A model generated the notes under the pieces. The model was not told the DNA's origin and made no database searches. It saw nothing but the letters and a program-made list of their open reading frames with translations. This document shows positions 30,301 to 40,403 of a stretch of 64,000 bases of DNA, piece after piece (within the stretch, counting starts at the first letter, position 1; every line of letters begins with the position of its first letter). Both the position numbers and the translations under genes were made by a program. Source of the stretch: Rachicladosporium sp. CCFEE 5018 (lineage: Eukaryota; Ascomycota; Dothideomycetes; Cladosporiales; Cladosporiaceae); contig KZ111143.1 in the NCBI GenBank assembly GCA_002077045.2, forward strand, positions 939,097 to 1,003,096, read 5' to 3'.

Positions 30301-33276
30301 GTTGTCCAGAAGCTTGCCGATAGTACTGCCCATCTTCTGATTATGCACGAGACTACCGATCTCAGCGGTCTCCATATCGCGCAGACTGTCAACTGACGCT
30401 GAGCTGCCTCTCTCGTCAAGGTTCCTCAGGATCGCCTGAGGCAAGTCGAATTGTCGGAATGGATGTTCATAGGGCCAGACTCGCTTCTCAATACTCTTGC
30501 ACATATTCAGCAGAACCAAGCACTGATAGCCCCAGCGCCTGTTTAGCGCAATCATGAACAGCGCTCGACAGATTCTGGCTGCATTCTGGGCAACATACGC
30601 AGTGTCTGACACAAGCGTGAAATCCTCGAGCCTGGCATTGCTGATGTAGCTCTGCAGCAGCACGTTTGTCTTTCCATGTTGCGTGCCAATGCCACCTTCG
30701 ATGTCACATGGTGCCGCGTCGTTCTTCAGGCGGATCAGCTCCTTCTCTTCAGTCTCGCGTGACTGTATATTGTCAAACTCGCCAGACATCGAAATCATCT
30801 TGAGCACGTCAGCTTCGGTGGCGTGTGGTCGCATCATCGTGTTGAAGATCTCGATGCTAGTCTGCAGCACGTAAAACTGGCTAGCAATGCGGCCTACGTC
30901 CTTAGCGCGTAGCTCCTCTGTGGACTCGTTGAAGATAATCATCTGGCTTTGCTGCAATACTCGAGCAGCCTTTATGATCAACTCGCGCCTGCGCTGTACA
31001 AGCTGCGGATCGTTCGTGATCTCAGACCAGTCTATGCCGTAGGCAGGCGGATTTCGCTGCATGCGAACGAACAGATAAGAGTAGCCTAGCCATGTGATGG
31101 CCTCTGGCACACTCGTCACAGTGCCGAGCCCGATCTCTGCGTTGAGATTGTCAACGAGCTTGCGGCTGAATTGACTCTCAATCGGCTGCTGCTGAGTGAC
31201 GGCCGTGAGATAATGCTGCAACTTGTCCTGCGTAGTGAGGATCATGCCGATACCAGTGTCCTGGAATTGCGGACGACCAGCACGACCGAAGATCTGGAGC
31301 ACATCAAGGATGCCAAGGTCGACGAATTTACCCGCTTCAGCACTGTACAGCTGCGTGCCCTTGATGATCACCGCAGCAGCCGGCAAGTTCACACCCCAGG
31401 CAAGTGTCGCAGTACAGCAGAGGACCTTCAACACACCATCGCCGAATAGTCGCTCGATCATGTTGCGGTCAGATCTTGGCATACCAGCATGATGAGTGCC
31501 CATGCCCTTTGTGACAAGTTCACGAATCTCCTTGCCCTTCGACTGCTTGATATCACGCAGTGCGCTGCTATACCCTTCGTGATGCGTTGGGTCAAACAGA
31601 TCAGCCACGCCCTGATCCATAGCCATTTCGTACAGCTTGCGCGCAGTATTTACTGTGTCCTTGCGAGAGTGGACGAACACCATGATCTGGTGACCAAGCT
31701 CAAGCATCTCCTTCACCTTCTCGAAGGCCGTATTGTCGATGTGCTCTCGGCTAGCTTTGCTTCCAGGCTTGCCTTTCACGCCAATGAAGTGCTGCTCGAG
31801 TGGCACAGGACGGAAGCTTTGGTCGAAGTAGAACATGCCAGCCATGCGATTGACTTTCAAGAAGTCTGCGACATCGACGTAGTTGGGAAGCGTGGCGCTC
31901 AAACCTACGATGCGGATAAGAGACTGCGTGCTTTCGACTTGCCTTTCAGTACGTGCGACAAGCGACTCCAGTACAGCACCACGCTCGTCATGCAGCATGT
32001 GTACCTCGTCTATGATCAGCAGTCTGACCTTCTGCACAAGCTCGGTGTCGCCAGTCGACTTGCGAGTCACTACATCCCACTTCTCCGGCGTAGTGACAAT
32101 GACTTGCGTCTGCACAATCTCCGATTTCGTCAGATGCATGTCGCCTGTCAATTCCCTTACACGGATACCCAGCCAAGCCAGTCTTCTTCCCAGCTTGTCC
32201 GTAATTTCAGCAGCCAGCGCTTTCATAGGCGCCACATACACGACTTTGAAGTCATCAGTCCTCACCGCGAAGTCCGTCGCATCCGGCTCATCGATTGGAC
32301 TCGGCGTGATGTTCTTCGCAACAGCGCTCAAGATCGTAAGCATAGCAGCATCAGTCTTACCCGCACCAGTCGGCGCACAGATGAGCATGTTCTCGCTCGT
32401 CGAGTACGCGACAGGGTACACCAGGCTCTGCATTCGGTTGAGCGATTTGTAGCCTTTGAACGTACCCCTACATAGCCCGTCCATCTCGGCAATTTCGACG
32501 AGCTTCTGATGCTGACCGAGAATACCTACCTTTGCTGCCGGGATGCTGTACTGTTCGTACTTCTCCCGCTCGATACGCTCGCTGCCTACTGGGAGCATAT
32601 ACTTCCGTCCTGCTGCAGAGAGGGAGTTCCCGGCATCATGGGCACGGTAGACGTGTGGGTATTGACTTGCCGATCTGTCTTGCGCGGTAGCCAGTGTTGC
32701 AGTCTTGTGCTCAAGGTCTTGCTGACGAAGTCGTGCGTCCCTCTCTGCCTTTGTGAGCAGTCCACCAAGTGGCTTACTCGGCTCTGACAGGATCTGCTTC
32801 CTGTGCTTGATGATATCCGCGACCAGCTCGAGTTCGTCAAACCCCAAGATGTCCGCCAGAGTCATCTGCAGCTCATCATCGCTGCTGTCCGACGCCAGCA
32901 CGGCAGTGATTTGGCCAAGCAGCGTCTCGGCGTCCATTCCACTGCCACGACTTGCCACTGCTATGCATCTCTGCTCGAGCCACTCCTTAGAGCCAACAGC
33001 ATCGATGTGGTCGCCGTTATTACTAGCATTCGCTGCCACAGCTTCGAAGCTGTCATCTGTGAAGTCCCCCTCGTCCTCATCGCTGATGATGTCCCAGATA
33101 TCGTCGCTACCGCTCGCCGGCGATAGGTCATCGTCGTCAAGATCAAGGTCATGATCATTATTGCCACTCTTCGAATCTCCATTCGTTTGTGGCAACTTCA
33201 GCTCTGCAATTGCGGCGCGCATGGCAGCAAGCTGGTCCAGCCATTGCGATGCAGCGGTGTCCGCTGATGGCGACAT
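27355..33276 (-). CDS. SLH1: Slh1/ASCC3-type Ski2-like RNA helicase, complete
   Basis: A single exon, 1,973 aa, almost the length of yeast Slh1 (1,967). An acidic N-terminal region is followed by two helicase cassettes, each with a Sec63 domain. Cassette 1 has YKSLNRMQSLVY (Q-like motif), Walker A APTGAGKT near residue 303 and DEVHMLHDERG near 422. Cassette 2 has Walker A GSPTGSGKT near 1,160 and DEIHLLGGDRG near 1,265. The wording of motif Q and motif II matches Slh1/ASCC3 better than the spliceosomal paralogue Brr2. Slh1 is the helicase of the ribosome quality-control trigger complex, which splits collided ribosomes. Both cassettes look catalytically complete. It is divergent from ARP5. Confidence 0.92.
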   Translation of the reverse strand: MSPSADTAASQWLDQLAAMRAAIAELKLPQTNGDSKSGNNDHDLDLDDDDLSPASGSDDIWDIISDEDEGDFTDDSFEAVAANASNNGDHIDAVGSKEWLEQRCIAVASRGSGMDAETLLGQITAVLASDSSDDELQMTLADILGFDELELVADIIKHRKQILSEPSKPLGGLLTKAERDARLRQQDLEHKTATLATAQDRSASQYPHVYRAHDAGNSLSAAGRKYMLPVGSERIEREKYEQYSIPAAKVGILGQHQKLVEIAEMDGLCRGTFKGYKSLNRMQSLVYPVAYSTSENMLICAPTGAGKTDAAMLTILSAVAKNITPSPIDEPDATDFAVRTDDFKVVYVAPMKALAAEITDKLGRRLAWLGIRVRELTGDMHLTKSEIVQTQVIVTTPEKWDVVTRKSTGDTELVQKVRLLIIDEVHMLHDERGAVLESLVARTERQVESTQSLIRIVGLSATLPNYVDVADFLKVNRMAGMFYFDQSFRPVPLEQHFIGVKGKPGSKASREHIDNTAFEKVKEMLELGHQIMVFVHSRKDTVNTARKLYEMAMDQGVADLFDPTHHEGYSSALRDIKQSKGKEIRELVTKGMGTHHAGMPRSDRNMIERLFGDGVLKVLCCTATLAWGVNLPAAAVIIKGTQLYSAEAGKFVDLGILDVLQIFGRAGRPQFQDTGIGMILTTQDKLQHYLTAVTQQQPIESQFSRKLVDNLNAEIGLGTVTSVPEAITWLGYSYLFVRMQRNPPAYGIDWSEITNDPQLVQRRRELIIKAARVLQQSQMIIFNESTEELRAKDVGRIASQFYVLQTSIEIFNTMMRPHATEADVLKMISMSGEFDNIQSRETEEKELIRLKNDAAPCDIEGGIGTQHGKTNVLLQSYISNARLEDFTLVSDTAYVAQNAARICRALFMIALNRRWGYQCLVLLNMCKSIEKRVWPYEHPFRQFDLPQAILRNLDERGSSASVDSLRDMETAEIGSLVHNQKMGSTIGKLLDNFPTLTVEAEIAPLNRDVLRIKLFITPDFRWNDRHHGKSESYWIWVENSESSEIYHHEYFILNRRKLYDDHELSFTIPLSDPLPSQIYVRAVSDRWLGAETVTPVSFQHLIRPDTESVYTDLLNLQPLPVKALKNPLLEEIYGQRFQYFNPMQTQLFHCMYHTPANVLLGSPTGSGKTIAAELAMWWAFREKPGSKVVYIAPMKALVRERVQDWQKRLTRQMGLKLVELTGDNTPDTRTIRDADIIVTTPEKWDGISRSWQTRSYVQQVSLVIIDEIHLLGGDRGPILEIIVSRMNYIASQKKGDVRIVGMSTACANAMDLANWLSVKEGLFNFRHSVRPVPLEIYIDGFPQQRGFCALMQSMNRPTFLAIKAHSPDKPVIVFVASRRQTRLTARDLINFCGMEDNPRRFVRMSEDDLIVNLARVKDEALKEALSFGIGLHHAGLVESDRQLAEELFANNKIQILVATSTLAWGVNLPAHLVVVKGTQFFDAKIEGYKDMDLTDVLQMLGRAGRPQFDTSGIARIFTQDSKKAFYKHFLHTGFPVESSLHNVLDNHLGAEVSAETIATKQDALDYLTWTFFFRRLHKNPSYYGLEIPAEEGDSISAQHAANDYMIEMVDKSMSELGDSGCLTMHSNGDVDPTPLGKIMSYYYLSHHTIRTLLKHAKADMTFEECLTVMCKATEYDELPVRHNEDLINAELSANLPLKAEPFGLPMWDPHVKAFLLLQAYFSRIDLPISDYVGDQISVLDQAIRIIQASIDVLAELGHVKSCRMMMTLLQCVKSARWPEDGPLALFPGVDAAAEKGRLESQPEALPRDLIGATTAPRAQISAALAALNMPPAAHAALSKPLAQLPVVAVSLPNSNALGLTVQLNRQNSATSPKLNIYAPKYAKPQTEGFFLMVIDEASGEMLVLKRVSWPSGSGGGGLRPSTRANVRLEESFEERKVRVKVVSDSYIGMEWGIEGVEIPAVPKVEDDGKKKGQ

Positions 33277-33503
33277 GATCAGATGCTAGGTCGTCGTTGA
33301 CCGATCAACGACACATTGGAGCATGTATGATCGTTGATGAGGGTTGGGGGGTGGGGGGTACATGACTTCGCTCCAACATTAAAGTGGATCTGACACGTGA
33401 GTTGGCGTCTACCTCGTGTACAACACTCCCTCCATCTTCAATGTAGGCTCGAGTTCGCCGTTCCTCTCTACGACATGTGATAACCTCCCTTGTGCCCCCG
33501 ACA
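33277..33503. promoter_or_regulatory. Short bidirectional promoter between SLH1 and ARP5
   Basis: Only 227 bp separate the two start codons. Near the SLH1 end is a perfect inverted repeat, GTCGTTGA-CCGA-TCAACGAC (33293-33312), and a third TCGTTGAT at 33331-33338. Directly after comes a G-rich tract, GGGTTGGGGGGTGGGGGG (33341-33358), able to form a G-quadruplex on the plus strand. I do not know the factor; regulatory meaning is inferred from position. Confidence 0.5.
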
Positions 33504-35777
33504 ATGCCTCACTATACCCTTCCCATCCTCCCTCCGAGCGCATCTCACAACGCCCCCAAATCCCCTCCCTCAACCCTCTACACCCTCTCCGAACCTCCTT
33601 ACCACGGCCAGCTCCCGACAGACCACTCAACCTACCGCTCCACCTCCCCAAACACCGCCATAGTAATCGACAATGGCAGCTCCGCCCTCCGCGCCGGCTG
33701 GTCCCACACACCAACCCCCCAACTCCAGTTCCCGCCCCTCATGGCCCGCTACATGGACCGGAAGCTGAACAGAAAGCTTACATTTGTGGGAAGCGAGATC
33801 TTCTTCGATGGCACGGCGCGGGGTCAGGCAAAGAGCGTGTATGAGGTGGGGAGTAATGTGGTCAATAATTGGGACGTGCAAGAGGGGATACTAGACTACG
33901 TGTTCTGCAAGCTGGGCATAGATGGGTCGACAGGGGCAGTGGATAGGCCGGTAGTCATGACGGAGCCGCTGGCGAATTTGGGCTACGCGCGGAAGACTAT
34001 GGGTGAGATGCTGTTCGAGCTCTATGGTGTGCCCGCGGTCGCGTATGGCGTGGATGCGCTTTTCAGCTACCGGCAGAACGGCGGGAGCACGGGGTTGGTG
34101 GTCAGTGGAGGGAACATGAGTACGGTGTTGATACCTGTGGTGGATCGGCAGCCGATGATAGCGCATGCAACGAGGCTGGACTGGGGGAGGGCAAAGTGCG
34201 TGGATTACTTGAAGGATCTGCTGAAGGTGAAGTACCCGGGATTGCTGACGACGGGGAAGGTGACGGATGTGCAGGTCGAAGATCTAATACAACGGCATTG
34301 TCATGTATCATTGGACTATGACCGGGAGACGGTGCAAATGCTTGACTGGACTGGGCTGGAGGAGCGGGACCATGTCGTTCAGCTACCCTACCAGGAGAAG
34401 GAGATTGTGCAGAAGAGCGAAGAGGAACTGCGGCGGGCAGAGGAGAAGCGGAGAGAGGGCGGACGGAGACTGCAAGAGCAAGCTGCTAAGATGCGCCTGG
34501 AGAAGCTGATACGCAAAGAGGAAGAACTCTCCTACTTCAAGGACCTGCACGTACGTGTCCTCGCCGCTCCCACCAAGAAAGCCGCCCGCGACATCCTCGA
34601 TGAAGACGACGACATCAAAGACGAAGCCTTCCTCGACCGAAAAATCAAGGAAATGGAGAAGTCGATCCGAAAGCAACGCAACAAAGATGTCGGCGACGTC
34701 GAAGAGCCCGAAGGACCTGCGGAACCGCCCTCCTACCCGCTGCTTGACATTCCGGACGAAGAGCTCAGCGAAGACAGTCTTAAGACGAAACGCGCCCAGC
34801 GCCTACTAAAAGCAAATCACGACGCGCGACTTCGAGCCAAAGCCGAGAAAGCAGCCGAAGCGACCCGGCAAGCCGAACTGCAACGACTGGACGACGACCG
34901 CAGAGCCCTGGACCTACCAGCCTGGATAGCAGACCACCGTGCACAGCGCGCCGCCACCCTACAAAAGATCCGCGATCGCGAGAGGCTGAGAGCAGACCTC
35001 GGAAACCGCAAATCCCACGCCGCGCAGCAACGAATGAAGACTCTCACCTCCCTAGCAGCCGACACAGTCGCCGGCCGCAAACGGCGCCGCGGCAGAGACG
35101 ACGACGAAGATTTCGGTGATGATGCTGAAGCCTGGAACGTCTATCGGGACATTACGTACGGCAAAGAAGACGACGATGACGGCGAGAACGAGGACGAGGA
35201 GTTAGCGAGCCAGTTGAAAGCTGTGGAGGCTAGGTTGTTGGAGTTTGATCCGGAGTTTGGGGAGCAGAGCACGCAGGAGGCGCAGAAGGATTGGACGAAG
35301 AGTTTGGTGCATGCCTTTTCGAGGGGGCCTTGGCCGTTTGATCCGGAGAGTGCGAGGGAGGGGGCGCAGTTGCATTTGAATGTTGAGAGGATTCGGGTGC
35401 CGGAGGTTATATTTCAGCCATCTATTGCTGGGGTGGATCAAGCGGGGATTGTGGAGATTGCGCAGGGTATACTGGGTGATAGACTCGCTGGCCATCCGGC
35501 GAGAGGAGGGGTGGCGGGTGATGTGTTCTTGACGGGAGGGTACTCGCTTTTCGAGAACTTTGATCGGCGGTTTGAGAGTGAGCTTAGGGCTGTGCTGCCC
35601 GTGGATCTGGAGCTAAGGGTGAGGCGTGCGAAGGACCCACTGCTGGATGCTTGGAGGGGCGCGGCGAGCTGGGCGCAGAGCGTGGAGGGGAGGCAGGCGT
35701 TCATCAGTCGGGCGGAGTGGATGGAGAAGGGCGGGGAGTATTTGAAGGAGCATTCGTGTGGGAATGGAATGGGTTAG
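33504..35777 (+). CDS. ARP5: Arp5, INO80 complex actin-related protein, complete
   Basis: A single exon, 757 aa, from ATG 33504 (the frame runs 9 codons further up but only to a GTG). Actin-fold phosphate loop 1 is IVIDNGSSALRAGW near residue 53. The N-terminal lobe includes FVGSEI and VVMTEPLANLGYARKTM. Between ~300 and ~550 the actin fold is interrupted by a long Glu/Lys/Arg-rich coiled-coil insertion, as in Arp5 of other fungi. The C-terminal lobe holds DVFLTGGYSLFENFDRRFES. Arp5 pairs with Ies6 in the INO80 remodeller and is needed for nucleosome sliding. ARP8, another INO80 subunit, lies 20 kb away in this window. Confidence 0.93.
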   Translation: MPHYTLPILPPSASHNAPKSPPSTLYTLSEPPYHGQLPTDHSTYRSTSPNTAIVIDNGSSALRAGWSHTPTPQLQFPPLMARYMDRKLNRKLTFVGSEIFFDGTARGQAKSVYEVGSNVVNNWDVQEGILDYVFCKLGIDGSTGAVDRPVVMTEPLANLGYARKTMGEMLFELYGVPAVAYGVDALFSYRQNGGSTGLVVSGGNMSTVLIPVVDRQPMIAHATRLDWGRAKCVDYLKDLLKVKYPGLLTTGKVTDVQVEDLIQRHCHVSLDYDRETVQMLDWTGLEERDHVVQLPYQEKEIVQKSEEELRRAEEKRREGGRRLQEQAAKMRLEKLIRKEEELSYFKDLHVRVLAAPTKKAARDILDEDDDIKDEAFLDRKIKEMEKSIRKQRNKDVGDVEEPEGPAEPPSYPLLDIPDEELSEDSLKTKRAQRLLKANHDARLRAKAEKAAEATRQAELQRLDDDRRALDLPAWIADHRAQRAATLQKIRDRERLRADLGNRKSHAAQQRMKTLTSLAADTVAGRKRRRGRDDDEDFGDDAEAWNVYRDITYGKEDDDDGENEDEELASQLKAVEARLLEFDPEFGEQSTQEAQKDWTKSLVHAFSRGPWPFDPESAREGAQLHLNVERIRVPEVIFQPSIAGVDQAGIVEIAQGILGDRLAGHPARGGVAGDVFLTGGYSLFENFDRRFESELRAVLPVDLELRVRRAKDPLLDAWRGAASWAQSVEGRQAFISRAEWMEKGGEYLKEHSCGNGMG

Positions 35778-36094
35778 ATGCTTTGGCATAGCAGTGCAGT
35801 CTCCGGCGGCGTCCGTTGAGATAGTCCTGTTCATAACGATACCTCTGCTTCGGCTGGCCATCTCAGTTCCACAAACCCACGGAACGATCACATTCCGCTC
35901 ACCACCTCAGTCGCCTCTCTGCCGGTCCTCCATACCGCGTGAAGACTTGTGCGAGCTCCCCCCGCAACTCGATAGGGCTTCTCTGGTATCTTCCTCAATT
36001 CGGCACCCTCAACCATTTTCCCGTACCAATCCTCGAACGCCGTGCAAACGTGTTCCCGATCCCCAGAACGCCTTCGATGATTTCCCTCAAATGC
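35778..36094. other. Intergenic between convergent ARP5 and RPB10
   Basis: 317 bp with two expected 3' UTRs; no further feature seen. Confidence 0.5.
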
Positions 36095-36487
36095 TTACGC
36101 CCTTCCACCCGTCTTCAAAATCTCCCGCTCTGCAGGATTGTATCGCAACAACTTCTCAATGAGGTCCACATGCGTCAGCAACATTCTCCGGCAGCAGTAG
36201 CGCGTCAGGCCTAGTTCGTCGAGTGCGGCCCTACGTTGCTATCAGTATGTTTCCGGATACGTGAAACGCGATGTATCGCAACGAGAACCGCGGCATTGGA
36301 AGGAATCGCACCCTTCTGTCATCGCCTCGCCATTCTCAGCTTGCTCCGGGTCGATGAGTTTGACGTATTTGTTCCAGAGGTCGCCGACGACCTGAAGAGA
36401 GGGGGTTAGTGAGCGGGTGGAGATGAGAGGGGAAAGCGAGGGGAGGCGCACTTTGCCGCAGGAGAAGCAGCGGACGGGGATGATCAT
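36095..36487 (-). CDS. RPB10: RNA polymerase I/II/III shared subunit Rpb10 (RPABC5)
   Basis: Exons 36487-36452, 36391-36312 and 36230-36095 give an 83-aa protein like the contig B copy. Intron 1 is 60 nt. Intron 2 is 81 nt and uses a TAG acceptor where contig B has CAG, so both alleles still splice. The CxxC zinc motif near the N-terminus and the RYCCRRM motif are kept. The 214 bp to the NAN1 start form a shared divergent promoter. Confidence 0.92.
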
Positions 36488-36701
36488 CTTGGCGGACTTT
36501 GTATGCTCTGTAAGCTTTGTCGGCGGACTTGGACTGTTTGCGACAGCGCGGTGGTGATCGCGAGTGTGAGGTCAAAGATTTGGTGGTAGAGTCGGCTTTA
36601 GCGCGGGGTTAAGCGAGCTTCTCGAAAAAAGATCGGGGACATGAAACTCGAGAGCTCATAGTCAAGTACCACACTCTCACTTGACATCCCCTCACTACCT
36701 G

Positions 36702-39700
36702 ATGTCGTTAGATATAATGGCGGAAGCTACAAGCATTAAGAGAAAGTCAATGGACGATGAGACTCCAGCAAACATGACAAAGCACAGGAAGCGAAGGAAG
36801 ACGGGTAGATCGAATGCCATCGCCGACACAGACGTCGCAGTTCCAAGACGCGGTTCCAGATCGGAGCATTCGACGCCGGTCAGGCAGAAACCTGTAAACA
36901 ATGTGCAGTACACGGCGCCAACGGTTGCGCCCAGTGCAGCTGCGAGGCTTCAACGGAACGAAGCGAAGAAACTGAGGAAAGCTGCCGAGAAGGCAGGCAA
37001 CAGGCCGGGCGAGGATAGCGATGTCAAGGCGCCCTATACAGGGGCTGTTGAGAAGCGGAAGAAGCCAAAGGTCGAGGTGCAGGTGCCGGAGCCGGTGCCT
37101 AAGGACGACGAGGTAGGGTCTGCGCCTCTGGTCATCGCAAATGAAACCGGATTCGATCTCGAGCCAGTATTGACGACGCCCAAGATTAAGCAAAAGCGCC
37201 CGCTGGTCGTCGTAGTCGGCCACAGCTCCAAGCGGGGAAGAGTTGAGGAGACCGACTACCTCGCCTCGAACGCGACGGCCGGCAAGTACATCGACCATGA
37301 TCCGATCTACATTACCGACAGCAATGGCGACGACTTCGTGGTCGTTGGGAGCCAGGGCAAGGTACAAGTACTGTCTGTGCAGTCTTCGCTTGCAGTCGCA
37401 TCTCTGGATCTGGGGCCCGGAGCTCATGTCGTCGGCGTCGCACGCACTACTAGTCCACACGAGATTGATCTTCTGAACGACAAGGGTGAGGTCGCAACTT
37501 GGAATTGGGAGACCGGGATGTATGACAAGGATAGAAGGCCACTGCTCCTGGTACCACCTCCTTCTGCCGCCTTGCATCGATTGATGGTGAAGCTGCCACT
37601 ATTGGCACTCGCGTCTTTGCCACCTTGACCGACACGGGCAGTGTCATATGCGCCGGATCCAAGGAACTCTACAAGACGAAGCACCTTCTGACTGATGTCA
37701 CGACTCTACCTGGCGGCTGCTACATTGTTGCGCGCGGAGTAGAGCATCTGTGTATCGGACGTCGAACGTCACCCGAGACAAGCATCGCAGACATGACATG
37801 GGTCGAGATGCAGATGCCTGGCCAGATCACCACTTTAGACACTGCTCTCGGGCATGTCAGTAGCAAGGCGAAGGCAAAGCTACGTCTGCGTGTTGCGATC
37901 GGACTTAGCGATGGCCAGATCCTGCTCTACGATAACATGTCGTCGCTGTTCTTCAGTCAGCAGGACGCGGAGCAGCTAATCCCTCGGAAGCTGCACTGGC
38001 ATCGCGAGGCTGTGAACTCGGTCAAGTTCTCTGCAGACGGCAACTACCTCATCTCGGGCGGCAAGGAGACCGTGCTGGTGTTGTGGCAGCTCGAGACAGG
38101 CAAGAAGCAATTCTTACCGCATCTAACATCAGAGATCAACCGCATCGTGGTTAGCCCGCGCGGCGATCGATATGCAATACAGATGGGTGACAACTCAATC
38201 ATGGTCCTGTCCACCGGCGAGCTTAAGCCTGTCGCAGTGTTCGCGGGCATACAGATGATCACTCGGCCGAAGTCGGCAGTTAAACGCTCGCAAGTGGACT
38301 ACACTCCTGCGGCGATACTGCATCCACAACAACCAGATCAATTACTCCTGACCGTGCCGTCCACGCAGCCAAAGACAGAAATGGACGTCTCTGCTCGACC
38401 CTTCCTACAGACTTTTGATCTGACAAACTCCCGCCACATCTCACGCCAGGCGCTAACGCGAAACAATGTCACGGACTTCAACCTCGGACCTGACGGGACT
38501 GCCATCATCCCACCTGATGTCACTGATATAGCTATAACGCCCAACGGTCAATGGCTGGCTACTGTAGACGACTGGTACCCTCCTGCGGCTGACGTTACGC
38601 ATTGGGCTGGCGATAAGGAGCAAGTCGACGAGGAGCAGCGAAGACGCCGGGAATCGTACTTGAAATTCTGGCAGTGGGACGCAGCGCAGCAGCTCTGGTC
38701 GCTGACCACGCGTGTCGACGGTCCACATACGCGCTCGTCTTTGGTGCTTCCTGGAACTGGTGAAGTGTTCGCTTTGAGCTCTGATCCGACAGGCAACGCA
38801 TTCGCGACAGTCGGCGAAGACTCATGCGTGAAGATCTGGAGATCCAAGACCCGCGTGCGTCAGACAACTGCTGCAAAGGGCAAGCCAGAAGCTATCAAGG
38901 AGACTGACTGGTACTGCAAAAGGTCCATCGAGCTCCCTCGCCAGATGCCCCGCCTTGACTCGGATGCGGCGGAACTCGACGACGAGACACTGCACTCGCC
39001 TTCCAAAGCAGTCATGGCTTACTCTCAGGATGGCTCACTCATAGCAGTCTGCTTGCGATATGACAGAGTCATGGCGGCACCTGTGGTACATCTTATAGAC
39101 GCATTTACCGGCGAGATCAAGTCCAGCAATGCTTCACTCATCACCGGGATACCATTGGATCTAGCTTTCTTGGGCCGCTACATTGTTGCATTGTCCACTA
39201 AGGTTATGAGAGTTTGGAACCTTGTGGAGGATAGATTGCAATACAACATCGCGATCTACGGAAGTGAGAGCTCGTTGCAGCCGTTAATGGCTGTCAACAG
39301 TGAAGAAAGGACGATCGCCTTGTTCACGCCGGCTGTGAAGCTTGGTAAGGACAATAAGAAACACAAAGACGACGCTCCCATGCGGGTGCGCGTATACAAC
39401 GTGACTGAAAGTACCCCAATCGGCTCTGATGTGACCCTTGAGACCGGACTAGTAGCACTACTGGCTGGTGGTAACGGGCGGCGTGGATACGTACTCCTCG
39501 GAGTGGATGCGACGGTGCGCCTTCTCACGGGGCAACGTACAGGCGCAAAAGCTGGGATAGTGTACGCCGGAGCACAAGATCAAGCAATCGAGGCGCCCGT
39601 GAGAGACAACTTGCCAGATTTGGGCGCTGCCGTGCTCAACGGCACGAAAGCTGAGGATGAAGAGGTAGGTGCCGAGGATGACAGGCCGGTGATTAGGCCA

Positions 39701-39871
39701 GAGGAGCTAGCCAGAGTCTTGGAAGAAGCTGGATCAGTGAGGGAGATGTGGAGGGCTGTTGCTGCTCTTTGCGGCAGACCGCCTCTCCATGTGCCACAGC
39801 ACAAGACAAATGCTGCGCTAGAGGGCGCTGTGGATGTCATGGAGATAGACTCGGAAGAGGAGAGTGACTAG
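36702..39871 (+). pseudogene. NAN1: NAN1/UTP17 copy with a one-base frameshift
   Basis: The frame from ATG 36702 ends at 37628 after a shift. The remaining ~780 codons are open in another frame to the same stop as contig B, 39871. Alignment with the intact copy places the loss of one base between ~37532 and ~37552, just after WNWETGMYDKD: 20 bases here against 21 in contig B. Downstream, all WD40 repeats remain conserved without further breaks. So the lesion is either very recent, an assembly or consensus error, or one dead allele in a heterozygous genome. The surrounding ~1.5 kb is also the most divergent tract between the copies. If translated from the first ATG the product would be ~308 aa and lack most propeller blades. 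Confidence 0.8.
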
Positions 39872-40403
39872 GTAGCGCTGAATGTACATTAATTTGTATC
39901 ATGTAGCTCTCTCCAGAAAATGAACGTTTCCTGTGCTGCTGTAATCTTACTCACAACCATGGCTTCAACGTGCAATGTTTCAGCGAGAGATGATCGTGGC
40001 CTCGCAGCCATTCGGTCCTCTTTCGCCACCACGTTTCTTTCACGAGGGTCATGGAAGTGCTCATGCTTCCATCACTCGAGCCGCAGCCGTAGAACGCCAT
40101 CTTCCACGCGGGTGAGAGTCTGTTCCAACGCGCACAGCCACGCAGCATATCACTGTTGTCGCTCATAGTCAACGGTCAGAGATGTGGCGCCAGTGGCCAT
40201 GTTGCTAGGCGCAGAAGAGTGACGTTCGCGATCTGCGGCGGACTCGAGAGTGGTCCGAGTGCGTTGAATACCTAGCATTACGTGGTCCATATCGACCAAT
40301 TGAACATTGTGTAAGACCGGTGTCTTTTGACAAGCAGCACCGTTCCTACACTTGCTAAGCCTCGGCCTGTTCGTTCCTCGTAGCATCTGGTCATCGCATA
40401 GTC
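39872..40403. other. Intergenic with conserved small open frames
   Basis: 532 bp between the NAN1 and DAD4 stops. It holds the same two unrecognised minus-strand frames as contig B: one at about 39951-40166 (MSDNSDMLRGCARWNRLSPA..) and one at 40150-40386, overlapping the first here. Whether either is translated is unknown. Confidence 0.3.

Noticed and set aside
31489..32475. 328-codon plus-strand frame opposite SLH1
   Set aside because: It lies fully antisense to a conserved helicase cassette; the length is explained by GC-rich codon bias of SLH1 and it shows no domain.
36747..37577. 276-codon minus-strand frame opposite NAN1
   Set aside because: Antisense shadow of the NAN1 N-terminus; the matching frame in contig B is broken up.
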